From assembly GCF_002933465.1 (NCBI RefSeq), contig NZ_PSZE01000022.1, forward strand, positions 43,185 through 107,184: a stretch of DNA of 64,000 bases, written 5' to 3'. Below the pieces are notes generated by a model, which did no database searches, was not told the origin of the DNA, and saw nothing but the letters and a program-made list of their open reading frames with translations. Made by a program: the position numbers and the translations under genes. This DNA comes from Nocardia nova. GTDB taxonomy: Bacteria > Actinomycetota > Actinomycetes > Mycobacteriales > Mycobacteriaceae. Shown piece by piece: positions 1 to 8,592 of the stretch. How positions within the stretch are numbered: position 1 is the first letter of the stretch; each line of letters starts with the position of its first letter.

Positions 1-285
1 CTGCACGTGGCCCGGGGTGTCGGCGATGATGAACTTGCGGCGCGGCGTGGTGAAGTAGCGGTAGGCCACGTCGATGGTGATGCCCTGTTCCCGCTCGGCG
101 CGCAGGCCGTCGGTCACCAGCGCCAGATCCGTCGCGGCATCACCACGTTGGGCGCTGGCGCGTTCGACGGCGGCCAGCTGATCGGAGAACAGGCTCTTGG
201 AGTCGTAGAGCAGGCGGCCGATGAGGGTGGACTTGCCGTCGTCGACACTGCCGGCCGTCGCGAGACGTAACAGATTGCGACTCAT
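1..285 (-). CDS. cysN: Sulfate adenylyltransferase GTPase subunit CysN, N-terminal part
   Basis: This gene runs off the left edge of the window; only the first 95 residues are visible. They carry the P-loop GSVDDGKST near residue 13 and the GITIDVAYRYF and DTPGH switch segments of translation-factor-like GTPases. This GTPase pairs with CysD to make adenosine phosphosulfate from sulfate and ATP. Many actinobacterial versions carry a C-terminal APS kinase (CysNC), but that part lies outside the window. The ATG overlaps the cysD stop codon by one base (TGATG), so the two are translationally coupled. Confidence 0.95.
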   Translation of the reverse strand, partial: MSRNLLRLATAGSVDDGKSTLIGRLLYDSKSLFSDQLAAVERASAQRGDAATDLALVTDGLRAEREQGITIDVAYRYFTTPRRKFIIADTPGHVQ

Positions 286-1190
286 CAGAAGTAGCCCTCC
301 CGCTTGCGGTCTTCCATCCCGGATTCGGAGATGCGGTCGTCGGCGCGGGTGGCCCCGCGTTCGGTGAGCCGGGTGATCGCGGTTTCGGCGATCACGGCCG
401 CCGGATCGCCGGCCTCGCTCTCGATACATCCGGTGCAGGTGGCGTCGCCGACGGTGCGGAACCGCACCGTCGTCTCGAACACCGGTTCGTCCGGCCCCGA
501 AGTCAGGAAAGGATTGGCGGCCAGCAGCATTCCGTCGCGGCGGAACACCGGACGGCGGTGCGCGTAGTACAACGGCGGCAGTTCCACCGCCTCGCGGTCG
601 ATGTACTCCCAGATGTCGAGTTCGGTCCAGTTCGACAGCGGGAACACCCGAATATGCTGGCCCGCACGGTGTTTGCCGTTGTAGAGGTTCCACACCTCCG
701 GGCGCTGCGCCCGCGGCTCCCAGGCGCCGAATTCGTCGCGGAAACTGAAGACCCGTTCCTTGGCGCGCGCCTTCTCCTCGTCGCGGCGCGCGCCGCCGAA
801 TACCGCGTCGAAGCGGTGTTCGGCGATCGCGCGCAGCAATGTGGTGGTCTGCAACCGATTCCGGCTCTCACCCGGGCGTTCGGTCACCCGCCCGGCGTCG
901 ATATCGTCCTGCACCCGCGCCACCAGCAGCCGCGCACCGAGCCTGGCGGCCGTGCGATCGCGGAAGTCGATCACCTCGTCGAAGTTGTGCCCGGTGTCGA
1001 CGTGCAGCAGCGCGAACGGCAGCGCCGCCGGCCAGAACGCCTTACGCGCCAGCTCCAGCATCACCGCCGAATCCTTGCCGCCGGAGAACAGCAGCACCGG
1101 TCGTTCGAAGGTGGCCGCCACCTCTCGGAAGATGTGCACCGATTCGGCCTCGAGGGCCGACAGATGCGACAGCTCGTATCCCGTCCGCAT
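285..1190 (-). CDS. cysD: Sulfate adenylyltransferase subunit 2 CysD
   Basis: CysD is the ATP-pyrophosphatase-fold subunit of ATP sulfurylase. The PP-loop SGGKDSAVML lies about 36 residues from the chosen start, and the protein ends in the family-typical DRKREGYF. I chose the ATG at 1190 (MRTGYELSHL) because AAGG sits about nine bases upstream and homologues begin near this point. An in-frame ATG at 1238 would add 16 residues encoded by a short tandem repeat. It lies upstream of and is coupled to cysN. A 14-bp palindrome at 1272-1285 may control the pair. Confidence 0.95.
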   Translation of the reverse strand: MRTGYELSHLSALEAESVHIFREVAATFERPVLLFSGGKDSAVMLELARKAFWPAALPFALLHVDTGHNFDEVIDFRDRTAARLGARLLVARVQDDIDAGRVTERPGESRNRLQTTTLLRAIAEHRFDAVFGGARRDEEKARAKERVFSFRDEFGAWEPRAQRPEVWNLYNGKHRAGQHIRVFPLSNWTELDIWEYIDREAVELPPLYYAHRRPVFRRDGMLLAANPFLTSGPDEPVFETTVRFRTVGDATCTGCIESEAGDPAAVIAETAITRLTERGATRADDRISESGMEDRKREGYF

Positions 1191-1215
1191 CACATTCGCC
1201 TTGTCCGCATCGATC

Positions 1216-1235
1216 GCATCGCATCGCATCGCATC
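1216..1235. repeat. Pentanucleotide repeat GCATC x4
   Basis: Four perfect GCATC copies lie 26-45 bases upstream of the chosen cysD start, with a fifth, separated copy at 1207-1211. Read in the cysD direction the unit is GATGC, so each copy holds an ATG. Since five is not a multiple of three, a change in copy number would change which upstream ATG is in frame with cysD. Confidence 0.85.
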
Positions 1236-1271
1236 CACGAGCCGAATTCTCGACCACCTCGGGGTTGCAAT

Positions 1272-1285
1272 GTCGAATATTCGAC
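1272..1285. promoter_or_regulatory. 14-bp palindrome upstream of cysDN
   Basis: GTCGAATATTCGAC is a perfect 14-bp palindrome about 80 bases upstream of cysD. A related half-site (TTCGATATT) follows 27 bases later. This is a plausible regulator site for cysDN. The regulator is unknown; the IclR gene starting at 1646 is one candidate. Confidence 0.5.
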
Positions 1286-1335
1286 GCTATTGTTCGATAT
1301 TGTGACACCGACGATAAGCGGACAGCTGCGCGTCG

Positions 1336-1396
1336 GTCAAGGGGTTGTCGGGGTCAAGGGGTTGTCGGGGTCAAGGGGTTGTCGGTCAAGGGGTTG
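1336..1396. repeat. 17-bp tandem repeat, 3.6 copies
   Basis: Two exact units of GTCAAGGGGTTGTCGGG are followed by a 15-bp shortened unit and a partial copy. The array is in the cysD-IclR intergenic region and encodes no credible protein. Confidence 0.85.
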
Positions 1397-1500
1397 TTGA
1401 CGAGGCGCGGGTTTCGCAGCCGCCGCACCTGGCCGCCATACCGGTGCGAAGTCGCTGCATCGTGAATCCGCACCGACGAAGGCACCGAACCACGCCACTG

Positions 1501-1568
1501 CGCTCGAAGGACCACCGCGCTCGAAGGACTACTGCGCTCGAAGGACCACCGCACTCGAAGCACCACGC
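1501..1568. repeat. 17-bp tandem repeat, 4 copies
   Basis: Four units related to CGCTCGAAGGACCACCG lie in the same intergenic region as the array at 1336-1396. The period is the same (17 bp) but the sequence is different. The last unit is the most diverged. Confidence 0.85.
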
Positions 1569-1645
1569 CTGCGGCGACCGGTACGGTGAGCGGCGGTGCG
1601 GACCGGTGTGACCAGTCACCGCATCTATCGACCAGAAAGGGCGCG

Positions 1646-2527
1646 ATGTCCGAGAGCACCGAGGTCGCTGCTGCCGCCTCCGCGGGTTCACCACCCACGC
1701 ATCGCGTGGTGCGGGTGATCGACCTGCTGTCGCGCCGGCCCGCCGAGCACTTGTCGCTGGCGCGGATCGTGCGCGAGACCGGACTGTCGAGGGCGACGGC
1801 ACATGCGGTGCTGACCCAGCTCACGACCGACGGCTGGACGGTGCGCGATCTCGACGGCAACTACGGTCTCGGGATGGGGCTGCTCGCTGTCGCACGGCGC
1901 GCGGAGGCGGCGTTCCCGCTGCGCCGCCTGGCTGTCGACCTGCTGCGGGAATTCGTCGCCGAACAGGGCTTTCCGGTTTTCCTGGCTGAGCGCGACGACG
2001 GTTCGATCATCATCACCGAGGTCGCCGGCACCCCGTCGGTGCCGTGGATCCGGCAGGGCCGCCGCCTGCCCGTGGCACCGCCGGTGGCCCGTGAATTCAT
2101 CGCCTGGGCACCGGCTTCCGAACGCACCGCCTGGATCGACCACGCCGACCCCGCCCATCGCGAACGCCTGCTCGCGGTCCTCGACGCCGTGCGCGACCGC
2201 GGCTATTCCGTCGAACGCCTCGCCGACGAATCCGCACCGGTACTCGAAGCCCTTGCCGCCCTGCGCAATTCCCCCGTCACCGATCCACTCCGCAACCGCC
2301 TGGGCAGCATGATCACCGACCTGATCACCATCGACTACCTCCCCGACGAACTCGGCGCCGAAAACGCCGTAGTCACCGTCGCCGCCCCGATCTTCGCGGG
2401 CGACCGCGTCATCGCCGCCGTAGTCGCCTGCCCCGACACCCGCCTGTCCGCCCAGCACCTCACCGACCTCGGCACCGCGATCACCGGCACCGCCGAAAAG
2501 ATCACCCGAACCACCACCGGCACCTGA
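1646..2527 (+). CDS. IclR-family transcriptional regulator
   Basis: This 293-residue protein has an N-terminal winged helix-turn-helix (about residues 15-75; LSLARIVRETGLSRATAHAV) and an IclR-type effector domain. IclR proteins are dimeric regulators of catabolic or acetate/aromatic pathways that bind small ligands through the C-terminal domain. The ATG at 1646 follows AGAAAGGG; an upstream in-frame start at 1586 lacks a clear binding site. No catabolic operon lies directly beside it, so the target cannot be named. The upstream region holds the two 17-bp arrays. Confidence 0.85.
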   Translation: MSESTEVAAAASAGSPPTHRVVRVIDLLSRRPAEHLSLARIVRETGLSRATAHAVLTQLTTDGWTVRDLDGNYGLGMGLLAVARRAEAAFPLRRLAVDLLREFVAEQGFPVFLAERDDGSIIITEVAGTPSVPWIRQGRRLPVAPPVAREFIAWAPASERTAWIDHADPAHRERLLAVLDAVRDRGYSVERLADESAPVLEALAALRNSPVTDPLRNRLGSMITDLITIDYLPDELGAENAVVTVAAPIFAGDRVIAAVVACPDTRLSAQHLTDLGTAITGTAEKITRTTTGT

Positions 2528-2682
2528 CCGACCGCCGTGCACACAGTTATGCCGCCCATCCAACAAACGCAACAGCGGCCTGCTCGGCACCGACGGTTCC
2601 CATCATCTCGGCGGCCACCGGCACCTCGATTCAGGGCCGACGAATGCCGTCGAGGGAGGCGCCGGCCCATCCTGGCGTCACC

Positions 2683-3207
2683 ATGTCACAACCAGTCCGC
2701 GCGCACCGACGCGGCAGCAACTACGGTCGGGATGTGCCGACCACAACCTTCCCACGCCGTTCCAACCACCACCGCCGTGCCGTTCTCCCCCTGCGGATTT
2801 CGATCGCCGCACTCGCACTGACCGCGGCACTGTCCGGCTGCGATTCCGAAACCGCCACGCCCGCAACGTCTACCACCGGCGCGACCACGTCGGCCGCCAC
2901 CGCAGAGTCCACCGACGCCACCGACGCACCGAATGCCGCGAACTCGACACAGCCCGCCCGCACGACCACCTCCCCCGCGGCCGGCACGGTCAGCGTTCCC
3001 GATGTCCGCGGCGACCGCCCGGCCCTCGCCGACCAACTCCTCACCGCCGCGGGCCTGCACGCACACATCACCGGCGCCACCGGCCGCGGCCCGGGCGGCG
3101 GCCAGTGCGTGATCACCACTCAGAATCCCGACGCGGGCGCCTCGGTCCCCACCGGCACCACGGTCGAGCTGAGCACCGGCGAGGTCGGCGGGCAGAGTCC
3201 CTGCTGA
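2683..3207 (+). CDS. Lipoprotein with one PASTA domain
   Basis: The N-terminal part has basic residues, a hydrophobic stretch and the lipobox LSGC, so the protein should be exported and lipid-anchored. A Thr/Ala/Ser-rich linker follows, then a single PASTA-like domain at the C-terminus (VSVPDVRGDRPALADQLL to VPTGTTVELS). PASTA domains in Ser/Thr kinases and penicillin-binding proteins sense cell-wall fragments. The start is uncertain: ATG 2683 gives a 53-residue leader, while GTG 2734 gives a more usual 36 residues before the lipid-carrying Cys. Confidence 0.75.
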   Translation: MSQPVRAHRRGSNYGRDVPTTTFPRRSNHHRRAVLPLRISIAALALTAALSGCDSETATPATSTTGATTSAATAESTDATDAPNAANSTQPARTTTSPAAGTVSVPDVRGDRPALADQLLTAAGLHAHITGATGRGPGGGQCVITTQNPDAGASVPTGTTVELSTGEVGGQSPC

Positions 3208-3279
3208 ACCACAGGTATCGCGTTACGGTCGCGCAAGGGAGTTTGCCGGAGGCCTGCTCGAGCGCTGGTCCCCCGGGGA

Positions 3280-4047
3280 TCAACCACGCAGCCGGTAGCT
3301 GGGGCTCGGATCCGCGGCCACATACTCCGCCCACGTGCGGGTGCCGTCGGCGTGGTCGGGGCAGGTGTTGAAACCGGCGCGGAAGGCGCGGGCGATCGTG
3401 CCGGGTAGCGGAAGGGGCACCGTGCGGCGCGGGCGACCGTGGTGTTGCTGCCAGATCTTCGTCAGCTCCTTCAGCGTGAGAACCTGTGGGCCGCCGAAAT
3501 CGTCTGCGCGCATGCGTGGTTGCTCTTCTACCAGGTCGGTGAGGCGGGTGGCCACATCATCGGTGGCGACCGGCTGGAAACGGAAATCCAAGGGCAGCGG
3601 CACAATCGGGAGCTTCTGCACCCCGGACAGGACCGCGGCGATGAGGTCGTGGAACTGGGTGGCGCGCTGAATCGTGTACGGCACACCGCTGTCGGCGATC
3701 AGTTGTTCGCAGGCGAGTTTGTTGCGGTAGTAGCCGAAGGGGATGCGGTCGATGCCGACGATCGAGACATAGATCAGATGCCGCGCTCCCCCGGCGGCCG
3801 CGAGCAGGTTCCGGGTCTGCTCGATATCGGGTTTACCGAACCGCCGGAAATCCGAAGCCGCGTGCACGATCGACTCCGCCCCCTCGGCAGCGTCACGCAC
3901 CCCGGCACCGGTCGTCAGATCCCCCACATGCGTCCCCGCACCCGGGCGCCGCGACAGCACCCGCACGTCGTGGCCCCGTTCCCGCAGCCGATCCACGATG
4001 TGCCGCCCGAGCGCGCCTGTCCCACCGGTTACCAGCACTGTGCTCAT
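3280..4047 (-). CDS. NAD(P)-binding NmrA/atypical-SDR family protein
   Basis: The 255-residue protein starts with a Rossmann dinucleotide motif, VTGGTGALGRHIVDRL, at residues 6-21. It has the general shape of NmrA-like or UDP-glucose-epimerase-like SDRs, including YYRNKLACEQLI in the catalytic region. Such proteins bind NAD(P)H and act as reductases, ubiquinone-type reductase subunits or redox sensors; the substrate here is unknown. The ATG at 4047 was chosen because the dinucleotide motif begins directly after it. The gene stands alone. Confidence 0.8.
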   Translation of the reverse strand: MSTVLVTGGTGALGRHIVDRLRERGHDVRVLSRRPGAGTHVGDLTTGAGVRDAAEGAESIVHAASDFRRFGKPDIEQTRNLLAAAGGARHLIYVSIVGIDRIPFGYYRNKLACEQLIADSGVPYTIQRATQFHDLIAAVLSGVQKLPIVPLPLDFRFQPVATDDVATRLTDLVEEQPRMRADDFGGPQVLTLKELTKIWQQHHGRPRRTVPLPLPGTIARAFRAGFNTCPDHADGTRTWAEYVAADPSPSYRLRG

Positions 4048-4349
4048 TCCCCTACCCAACCCCGCACCCGGCGGCTGGGCAAGCACCAGAGAGCCGATGA
4101 CCATCACCTCCGCAGCGGCGGACCACGGCCCATGATCGAGTGCGGGAGGCCGACAGAATGCCGATCGGGTCGGCACCCTATCGACGGATTCTCGCGGGTT
4201 CAGCGCAAGGCCAAGCCCCGTTCGCCGCACAGGACTTGCGCGGGAACCGATCTCACTTCGACCGCGTCGAAGTATCCGGGGGCGCCGAATGCCGAGACCG
4301 GTGGCGGCCGATCCCGATCGGCATCGGATTCAATCGCAAGGACGGACAT

Positions 4350-5261
4350 ATGGTTGCTCGGCGTTCGGATATCGCCACCTACATCGTGGTGGCGTACGCA
4401 CTCGCATGGGTGCTCGCGTCGATTCCCTGGATCGACGGGAAGGGGCTGGAGTCCATACCGTGGCTCCACGACGGCGCGGCGCTGATGATGTTCGCGCCAA
4501 CGGTGGCCGTTTTGGTGGTCCGGTGGCGACAACATCAGCCACTGCTCGCCCGACCCGCGGCACCTGGACTCCCGCCCGCATCGGGCTTCGCCGCCGACAT
4601 CGGCCTGGGTCTGGGTCCCTCGCCCGCACGTACCGCCCGGCTCATCGTGGCCGCCTGGTTCGGCGTTCCGATGGTCGCGTGGATCGCCTACGAGATCAGC
4701 GCCGCGCTCGGCTGGTTCCACTTCGACCTGAGCACCGTCGGCACCAATCTGGTCGTCGCCATGATCATCGAGTCGCTGACCACCATGATCGTCGGGGCCG
4801 TCCCGCTGACTCTCGGCGAGGAGATCGGCTGGCGCGGATGGCTGCTGCCCCATGTGATCTCCCGCTTCGGCACCCCCGTGGCATTGATCGCCACCGGAGT
4901 GATCTGGGCGCTGTGGCACGCACCGCTGACTCTGCTCGGCTACGGCTTCACCGATATCGGCGCCTGGTCCGCCCTGGCCTACATCCCGTTCTGCGTGACC
5001 TTCGGCGCGGTGCTGGGCTGGCTGCGGCTGCGTTCCGGAAGCATCTGGCCGGCCGCGGTCGGCCACGCCGCCTGGAACGCCGGGGTCGTGGTGTTCGGCG
5101 CGCTGAAATCGACCTCCCCCGACGAGCAACCGCATACGCTGCTGACAGGTTCCGGCGTCACCGGGTGGATCCTGTGGGCGGCCGTCGCGGCCGCATTGTT
5201 CGTCTTCGCACCGGTAGCGAGAACCCCCGCACCTGCACTGCGAACTTCGGTGCAGACGTAG
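4350..5261 (+). CDS. CPBP-family intramembrane metalloprotease
   Basis: This 303-residue polytopic membrane protein has the three CPBP (Abi/CAAX-type) motifs: GEEIGWRGWLLP, ALWHAPLTLLGYG and GHAAWNAG. The paired Glu, Arg and two His positions are the expected catalytic and metal-binding residues. Family members cut prenylated or other membrane substrates; in bacteria some act in bacteriocin immunity, but the substrate here is unknown. ATG 4350 follows AAGGACGG. A second family member lies at 63071-63976. Confidence 0.85.
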   Translation: MVARRSDIATYIVVAYALAWVLASIPWIDGKGLESIPWLHDGAALMMFAPTVAVLVVRWRQHQPLLARPAAPGLPPASGFAADIGLGLGPSPARTARLIVAAWFGVPMVAWIAYEISAALGWFHFDLSTVGTNLVVAMIIESLTTMIVGAVPLTLGEEIGWRGWLLPHVISRFGTPVALIATGVIWALWHAPLTLLGYGFTDIGAWSALAYIPFCVTFGAVLGWLRLRSGSIWPAAVGHAAWNAGVVVFGALKSTSPDEQPHTLLTGSGVTGWILWAAVAAALFVFAPVARTPAPALRTSVQT

Positions 5262-5289
5262 CGCCGCTACTGTGGTTAGCTTTGAGGCC

Positions 5290-6573
5290 ATGAGTACCAC
5301 GCTCGCTGCTCTGCCGGAGGAATATCTGCCCCGCGACACCGCGGATGTCGTTCGCACAGTGCGGGATTCACGACCGCAACCGCTGACCGTGCGCGGCGGC
5401 GACCACACCAGCGAGCAGCTCGACGACGAACCGGCCCCGCCCGACCGTCGCATCGTGATGTCGCTGCGGCGGATGAACCGGGTGCAGGCGGTGGACGCCG
5501 ATGCGCGGCTGGTGCGCGTGCAGGCCGGCGCACGACTGTCCGATATCGATCGCACCCTGGCCGCACACGGCCTGGGCCTGCCGATCGTCGGCGACCACCG
5601 CGAGATCACCGCCGGCGGTTTCGCCGCGGTCGGCGGCCTCAGCGCGGCCTCGCACCGCTACGGCATGTTCAGCGACAACGTGGTCGCCCTCGAATACGTG
5701 GACCCCGAGGGCAGATTCGGCACCTGCGGGCGCACCCACCACGCCGACCGATTCCGCCGCATCCTCGGCGGGGCCGGGCGCACCGGCATCATCACGGCGC
5801 TGACGCTGCAAGCCATCGAGGTCGACAAGGACCACACCTGGCTCACCTCCGACGCGCACCGCTTCCTCGACTTCGACACCTTCGTCGAACATTCGCACGC
5901 CGAGATCACCCGACCCGGCGATGCCCTGCTGCAGGTCGGCCGCTGGGTCGACACGGCCCCGCTGCGCGTCTCGCGTCCGGTCGGCACCGGGAACATCCAG
6001 CTCGGCACGGTCCGCTTCGGCCAGTGGTCGAGTCTGCACCCCACCACCGCCACCCCCTCGCTGCGGGCCCGCCGCGAACTGGGTGCGCGGGCGCGAAAGT
6101 CGTTGGGCGCCATCGCCTCGGCCGCCGGTGGCCGCGCCGGTATGCCGGTGCGCAACGCCGCCGCCGGTGCGCTGATGTTCGCCCCCAAGGTCCTCACCCT
6201 GCGCGACGCCGAATACCTCGCCGACACGGTGATCAGCTCCTCCGAGCGCGGCCCCGCCTACCGGGTGGCGGTCTTCGCGCCCATGAGCAGCTACAGCACC
6301 GTCTTCCACCGCTTGCACGACCTGTTCGTCGAGCATCGCGAACGCAGCGGCGCCATCACGGTCATCTCCGCCATGACCTACGGCGTGCGGTCTCCGTATC
6401 TGCACGAGTCCGCCGGGGAGGACCACGGCTTCATCACCTTCACCTGCCGGCTGCGTCCCACCGGCACCTACTCCGGCCGCTCCGGCGCCCCGGAACTGTT
6501 GCGCGACATCACCTCCGGCATCGACGACATCTGCCGCTCCGAACGCGCCCGCCGCTACCACACCCCGGACTGA
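5290..6573 (+). CDS. FAD-binding oxidoreductase
   Basis: The 427-residue protein has the FAD-binding type 4 (PCMH) fold: an N-terminal LTVRGGDHTSE segment, then AGARLSDIDRTL and GGFAAVGGLSAASHRYG, which contact the FAD pyrophosphate. The C-terminal half would form the substrate domain. Substrate and electron acceptor cannot be deduced. The ATG at 5290 follows GAGG. A strong intrinsic terminator follows at 6588-6621, so it is probably monocistronic. Confidence 0.8.
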   Translation: MSTTLAALPEEYLPRDTADVVRTVRDSRPQPLTVRGGDHTSEQLDDEPAPPDRRIVMSLRRMNRVQAVDADARLVRVQAGARLSDIDRTLAAHGLGLPIVGDHREITAGGFAAVGGLSAASHRYGMFSDNVVALEYVDPEGRFGTCGRTHHADRFRRILGGAGRTGIITALTLQAIEVDKDHTWLTSDAHRFLDFDTFVEHSHAEITRPGDALLQVGRWVDTAPLRVSRPVGTGNIQLGTVRFGQWSSLHPTTATPSLRARRELGARARKSLGAIASAAGGRAGMPVRNAAAGALMFAPKVLTLRDAEYLADTVISSSERGPAYRVAVFAPMSSYSTVFHRLHDLFVEHRERSGAITVISAMTYGVRSPYLHESAGEDHGFITFTCRLRPTGTYSGRSGAPELLRDITSGIDDICRSERARRYHTPD

Positions 6574-6587
6574 ACTCGTTGCGAAGA

Positions 6588-6621
6588 CCGAACGCCCCGG
6601 CAGACATGTCGGGGCGTTCGG
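6588..6621 (+). terminator. Intrinsic terminator after FAD oxidoreductase
   Basis: CCGAACGCCCCG pairs perfectly with CGGGGCGTTCGG across a 10-base loop and is followed by CTTTT. Confidence 0.9.
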
Positions 6622-6661
6622 CTTTTCCGGCGATATCTCGGGACAACTCCCTCAACGACGA

Positions 6662-6687
6662 AGCGCCCCGGCCGAAGCCGGGGCGCT
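6662..6687 (-). terminator. UUCG-loop hairpin after ctaF
   Basis: An 11-bp perfect stem (AGCGCCCCGGC/GCCGGGGCGCT) closes a four-base loop that reads UUCG within C(UUCG)G on the minus-strand transcript. This is an exceptionally stable tetraloop. It lies 14 bases beyond the ctaF stop. There is no U-tract, so it may end transcription or protect the mRNA 3' end. Confidence 0.75.
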
Positions 6688-6701
6688 CGAGCGTTGGATG
6701 C

Positions 6702-7118
6702 TCAGTGCTTCTCGGGTCCCACGTGGTACTCGAACACCAGGCCGGCGACCGAGGCCAGGATGCAGAGCACGCCCAGGCCGATCAGCCAGTACTGGAAGAA
6801 CGCGAAGCCGAGCGCGGTGACCGAGGCGGAACCGGCCAGCAGGATGGGCCAGAAGCTGCCCGGCGAGAAGAAGCCCAGGTCGCCGGCGCCGTCGACGATT
6901 TCGGCCTCTTCGTAGTCCTCGGGACGCAGGTCCAAGCGGCGCGCCACGAAGCGGAAATAGGTGCCGACGATCAGCGTCAGTCCGGCGGTCAGCACGATGG
7001 CGGTGGTACCCGCCCACTCGACGCCGGTGCGGGACTGGCCGGTGAAGAATCCGTAGACGACCGCCACGATGATGAAGAACACCGTGAGCAGCTCGAAGAT
7101 GCGTGCTTCGACCTTCAT
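6702..7118 (-). CDS. ctaF: Cytochrome c oxidase subunit IV (actinobacterial type)
   Basis: This 138-residue membrane protein has about four hydrophobic helices and matches the actinobacterial aa3 oxidase subunit CtaF (M. tuberculosis Rv2199c position). It is a structural subunit of the oxidase that works with the bcc complex in the plasma membrane. It starts 18 bases after the ctaC stop, so the two genes form an operon. Confidence 0.93.
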   Translation of the reverse strand: MKVEARIFELLTVFFIIVAVVYGFFTGQSRTGVEWAGTTAIVLTAGLTLIVGTYFRFVARRLDLRPEDYEEAEIVDGAGDLGFFSPGSFWPILLAGSASVTALGFAFFQYWLIGLGVLCILASVAGLVFEYHVGPEKH

Positions 7119-7136
7119 GTCAGTTCCGTACCCTTC

Positions 7137-8225
7137 TTACTTGCTCTCGGCCTGGCTGGCTTCACGCGCGGTGCGACGGGTGTCGAACGGGTGCGTGGTC
7201 GTCGCGACCGGCGACTCGCCGATGCTCGACAGGGCCTCGGCATTGGTCTTACCCGCTTCGCGGGCGGCGATGTACTTGTCGAACTTGTCCGGCGTCACGG
7301 CGCGCACTTCGAAGTTCATCATCGAGTGGAAAGTACCGCACATCTCCGCGCAGCGGCCGACGAAAGCGCCCTCGTGCTCGATCTTGGTGATCTGGAAGGT
7401 GTTGTCGGAGTGGTTTTCCTTCGGGTTCGGCATCACGTCGCGCTTGAACAGGAACTCCGGCACCCAGAAGGAGTGGATGACGTCGGCGGAGGCCAGCTGG
7501 AATTCCACGACCTTGTTGGTCGGCAGCACCAGCACCGGGATCTCGTTGGACGAGCCGACGGTCTCGACCTTGTCGTAGTGCAGGTAGGAGATGTCGTTGG
7601 CGGGCAGGCCGTGCACCGGACCCGGCTGCGGGTGGCCGTCGGCGGTGCGCTCCTTGTACTCGGCCTGGATCTGCTCGTTGAGCGCCTGACGGGTCTGGTC
7701 GACACCCTCGTAGACCTGGCCGTTCTGACCGACGACCTTCTGGTAACCGAACTTCCAGTTCCACTGGAACGCGGTCACGTCGACGACCACATCCGGATTC
7801 GAGGTCTTCTCGTGCACGTAGTTCTGCACGACCACGGTGAAGTAGAACAGCACCGCGATGATCACGAACGGAATCGCGGTGTAGGTCAACTCCAGCGGCA
7901 CGTTGTACCCGGTCTGCCGCGGGAACTCCGGGGAGGTCTTCTTCTTGCGGTGGAAGGTCACGGTCCAGAAGGTCAGACCCCAGACCAGCACACCCATCGC
8001 CAGGGCGGCGACGACCGACCACGTCCACAGTTCCCGCATCCGGGTCGCCTGCGGGGTCACACCCGTGGGCCAGCCGAACCGAAGCACGGGATTGTCGATC
8101 GAGCAGCCCGAGACGAGCATCACGGTGATCCCCATGGACACCGCCAGCCCGGCCCGCCGAAGGATGCGGCCCCGCCGTACCCGGGCGGGTCGTGCCCCTA
8201 TCGCTTCGCTCGCCTTGTGCGCCAC
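7137..8225 (-). CDS. ctaC: Cytochrome c oxidase subunit II
   Basis: CtaC carries the CuA centre that takes electrons from cytochrome c. The motif GRCAEMCGTFHSMM provides the two Cys, Glu backbone, His and Met ligands; HSFWVPEF supplies the other His. Two transmembrane helices follow a signal with lipobox VSGC (Cys 41), so the mature protein is probably lipid-anchored. The GTG at 8225 has AGGAAGG eight bases upstream; this is preferred to the longer reading from 8339. It is upstream of ctaF and divergent from asnB, as in M. tuberculosis. Confidence 0.95.
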   Translation of the reverse strand: MAHKASEAIGARPARVRRGRILRRAGLAVSMGITVMLVSGCSIDNPVLRFGWPTGVTPQATRMRELWTWSVVAALAMGVLVWGLTFWTVTFHRKKKTSPEFPRQTGYNVPLELTYTAIPFVIIAVLFYFTVVVQNYVHEKTSNPDVVVDVTAFQWNWKFGYQKVVGQNGQVYEGVDQTRQALNEQIQAEYKERTADGHPQPGPVHGLPANDISYLHYDKVETVGSSNEIPVLVLPTNKVVEFQLASADVIHSFWVPEFLFKRDVMPNPKENHSDNTFQITKIEHEGAFVGRCAEMCGTFHSMMNFEVRAVTPDKFDKYIAAREAGKTNAEALSSIGESPVATTTHPFDTRRTAREASQAESK

Positions 8226-8592
8226 GCTCAACGCCTTCCTGGTCGTCCATCCGACACGGCGCCACCCGGATGCCGGGCGGCGCGTTTTCAGCACGTTCGG
8301 GAGCCTTCCGCGAGCCGCACCGAACGCACGGCCGACCACGAGAGTTCCCGAGTACTACGCAGCGTAGACCAAACCGCCTCCCGCGTTGTGCCCGGGTCGC
8401 TTTCGACACACCGGCCACCGGGTGCGATCCCCCGGCCGATCGGTGGGGCCGCACACGCGCGCGGGCGCGAAATCCCAGGCGAGCGCGACCGCCGCCCAGC
8501 GAGGCGACGAGCCGGGCCCCGGTGCGGCATACTCGGGGACTGGTTTCGAATGTTCTCCGCGTACCCGATCCGGAAACGAGGTTCTCGACGCA

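Noticed and set aside
1336..1568. CRISPR array
   Set aside because: The units are contiguous tandem repeats without spacers, and no cas genes are present.
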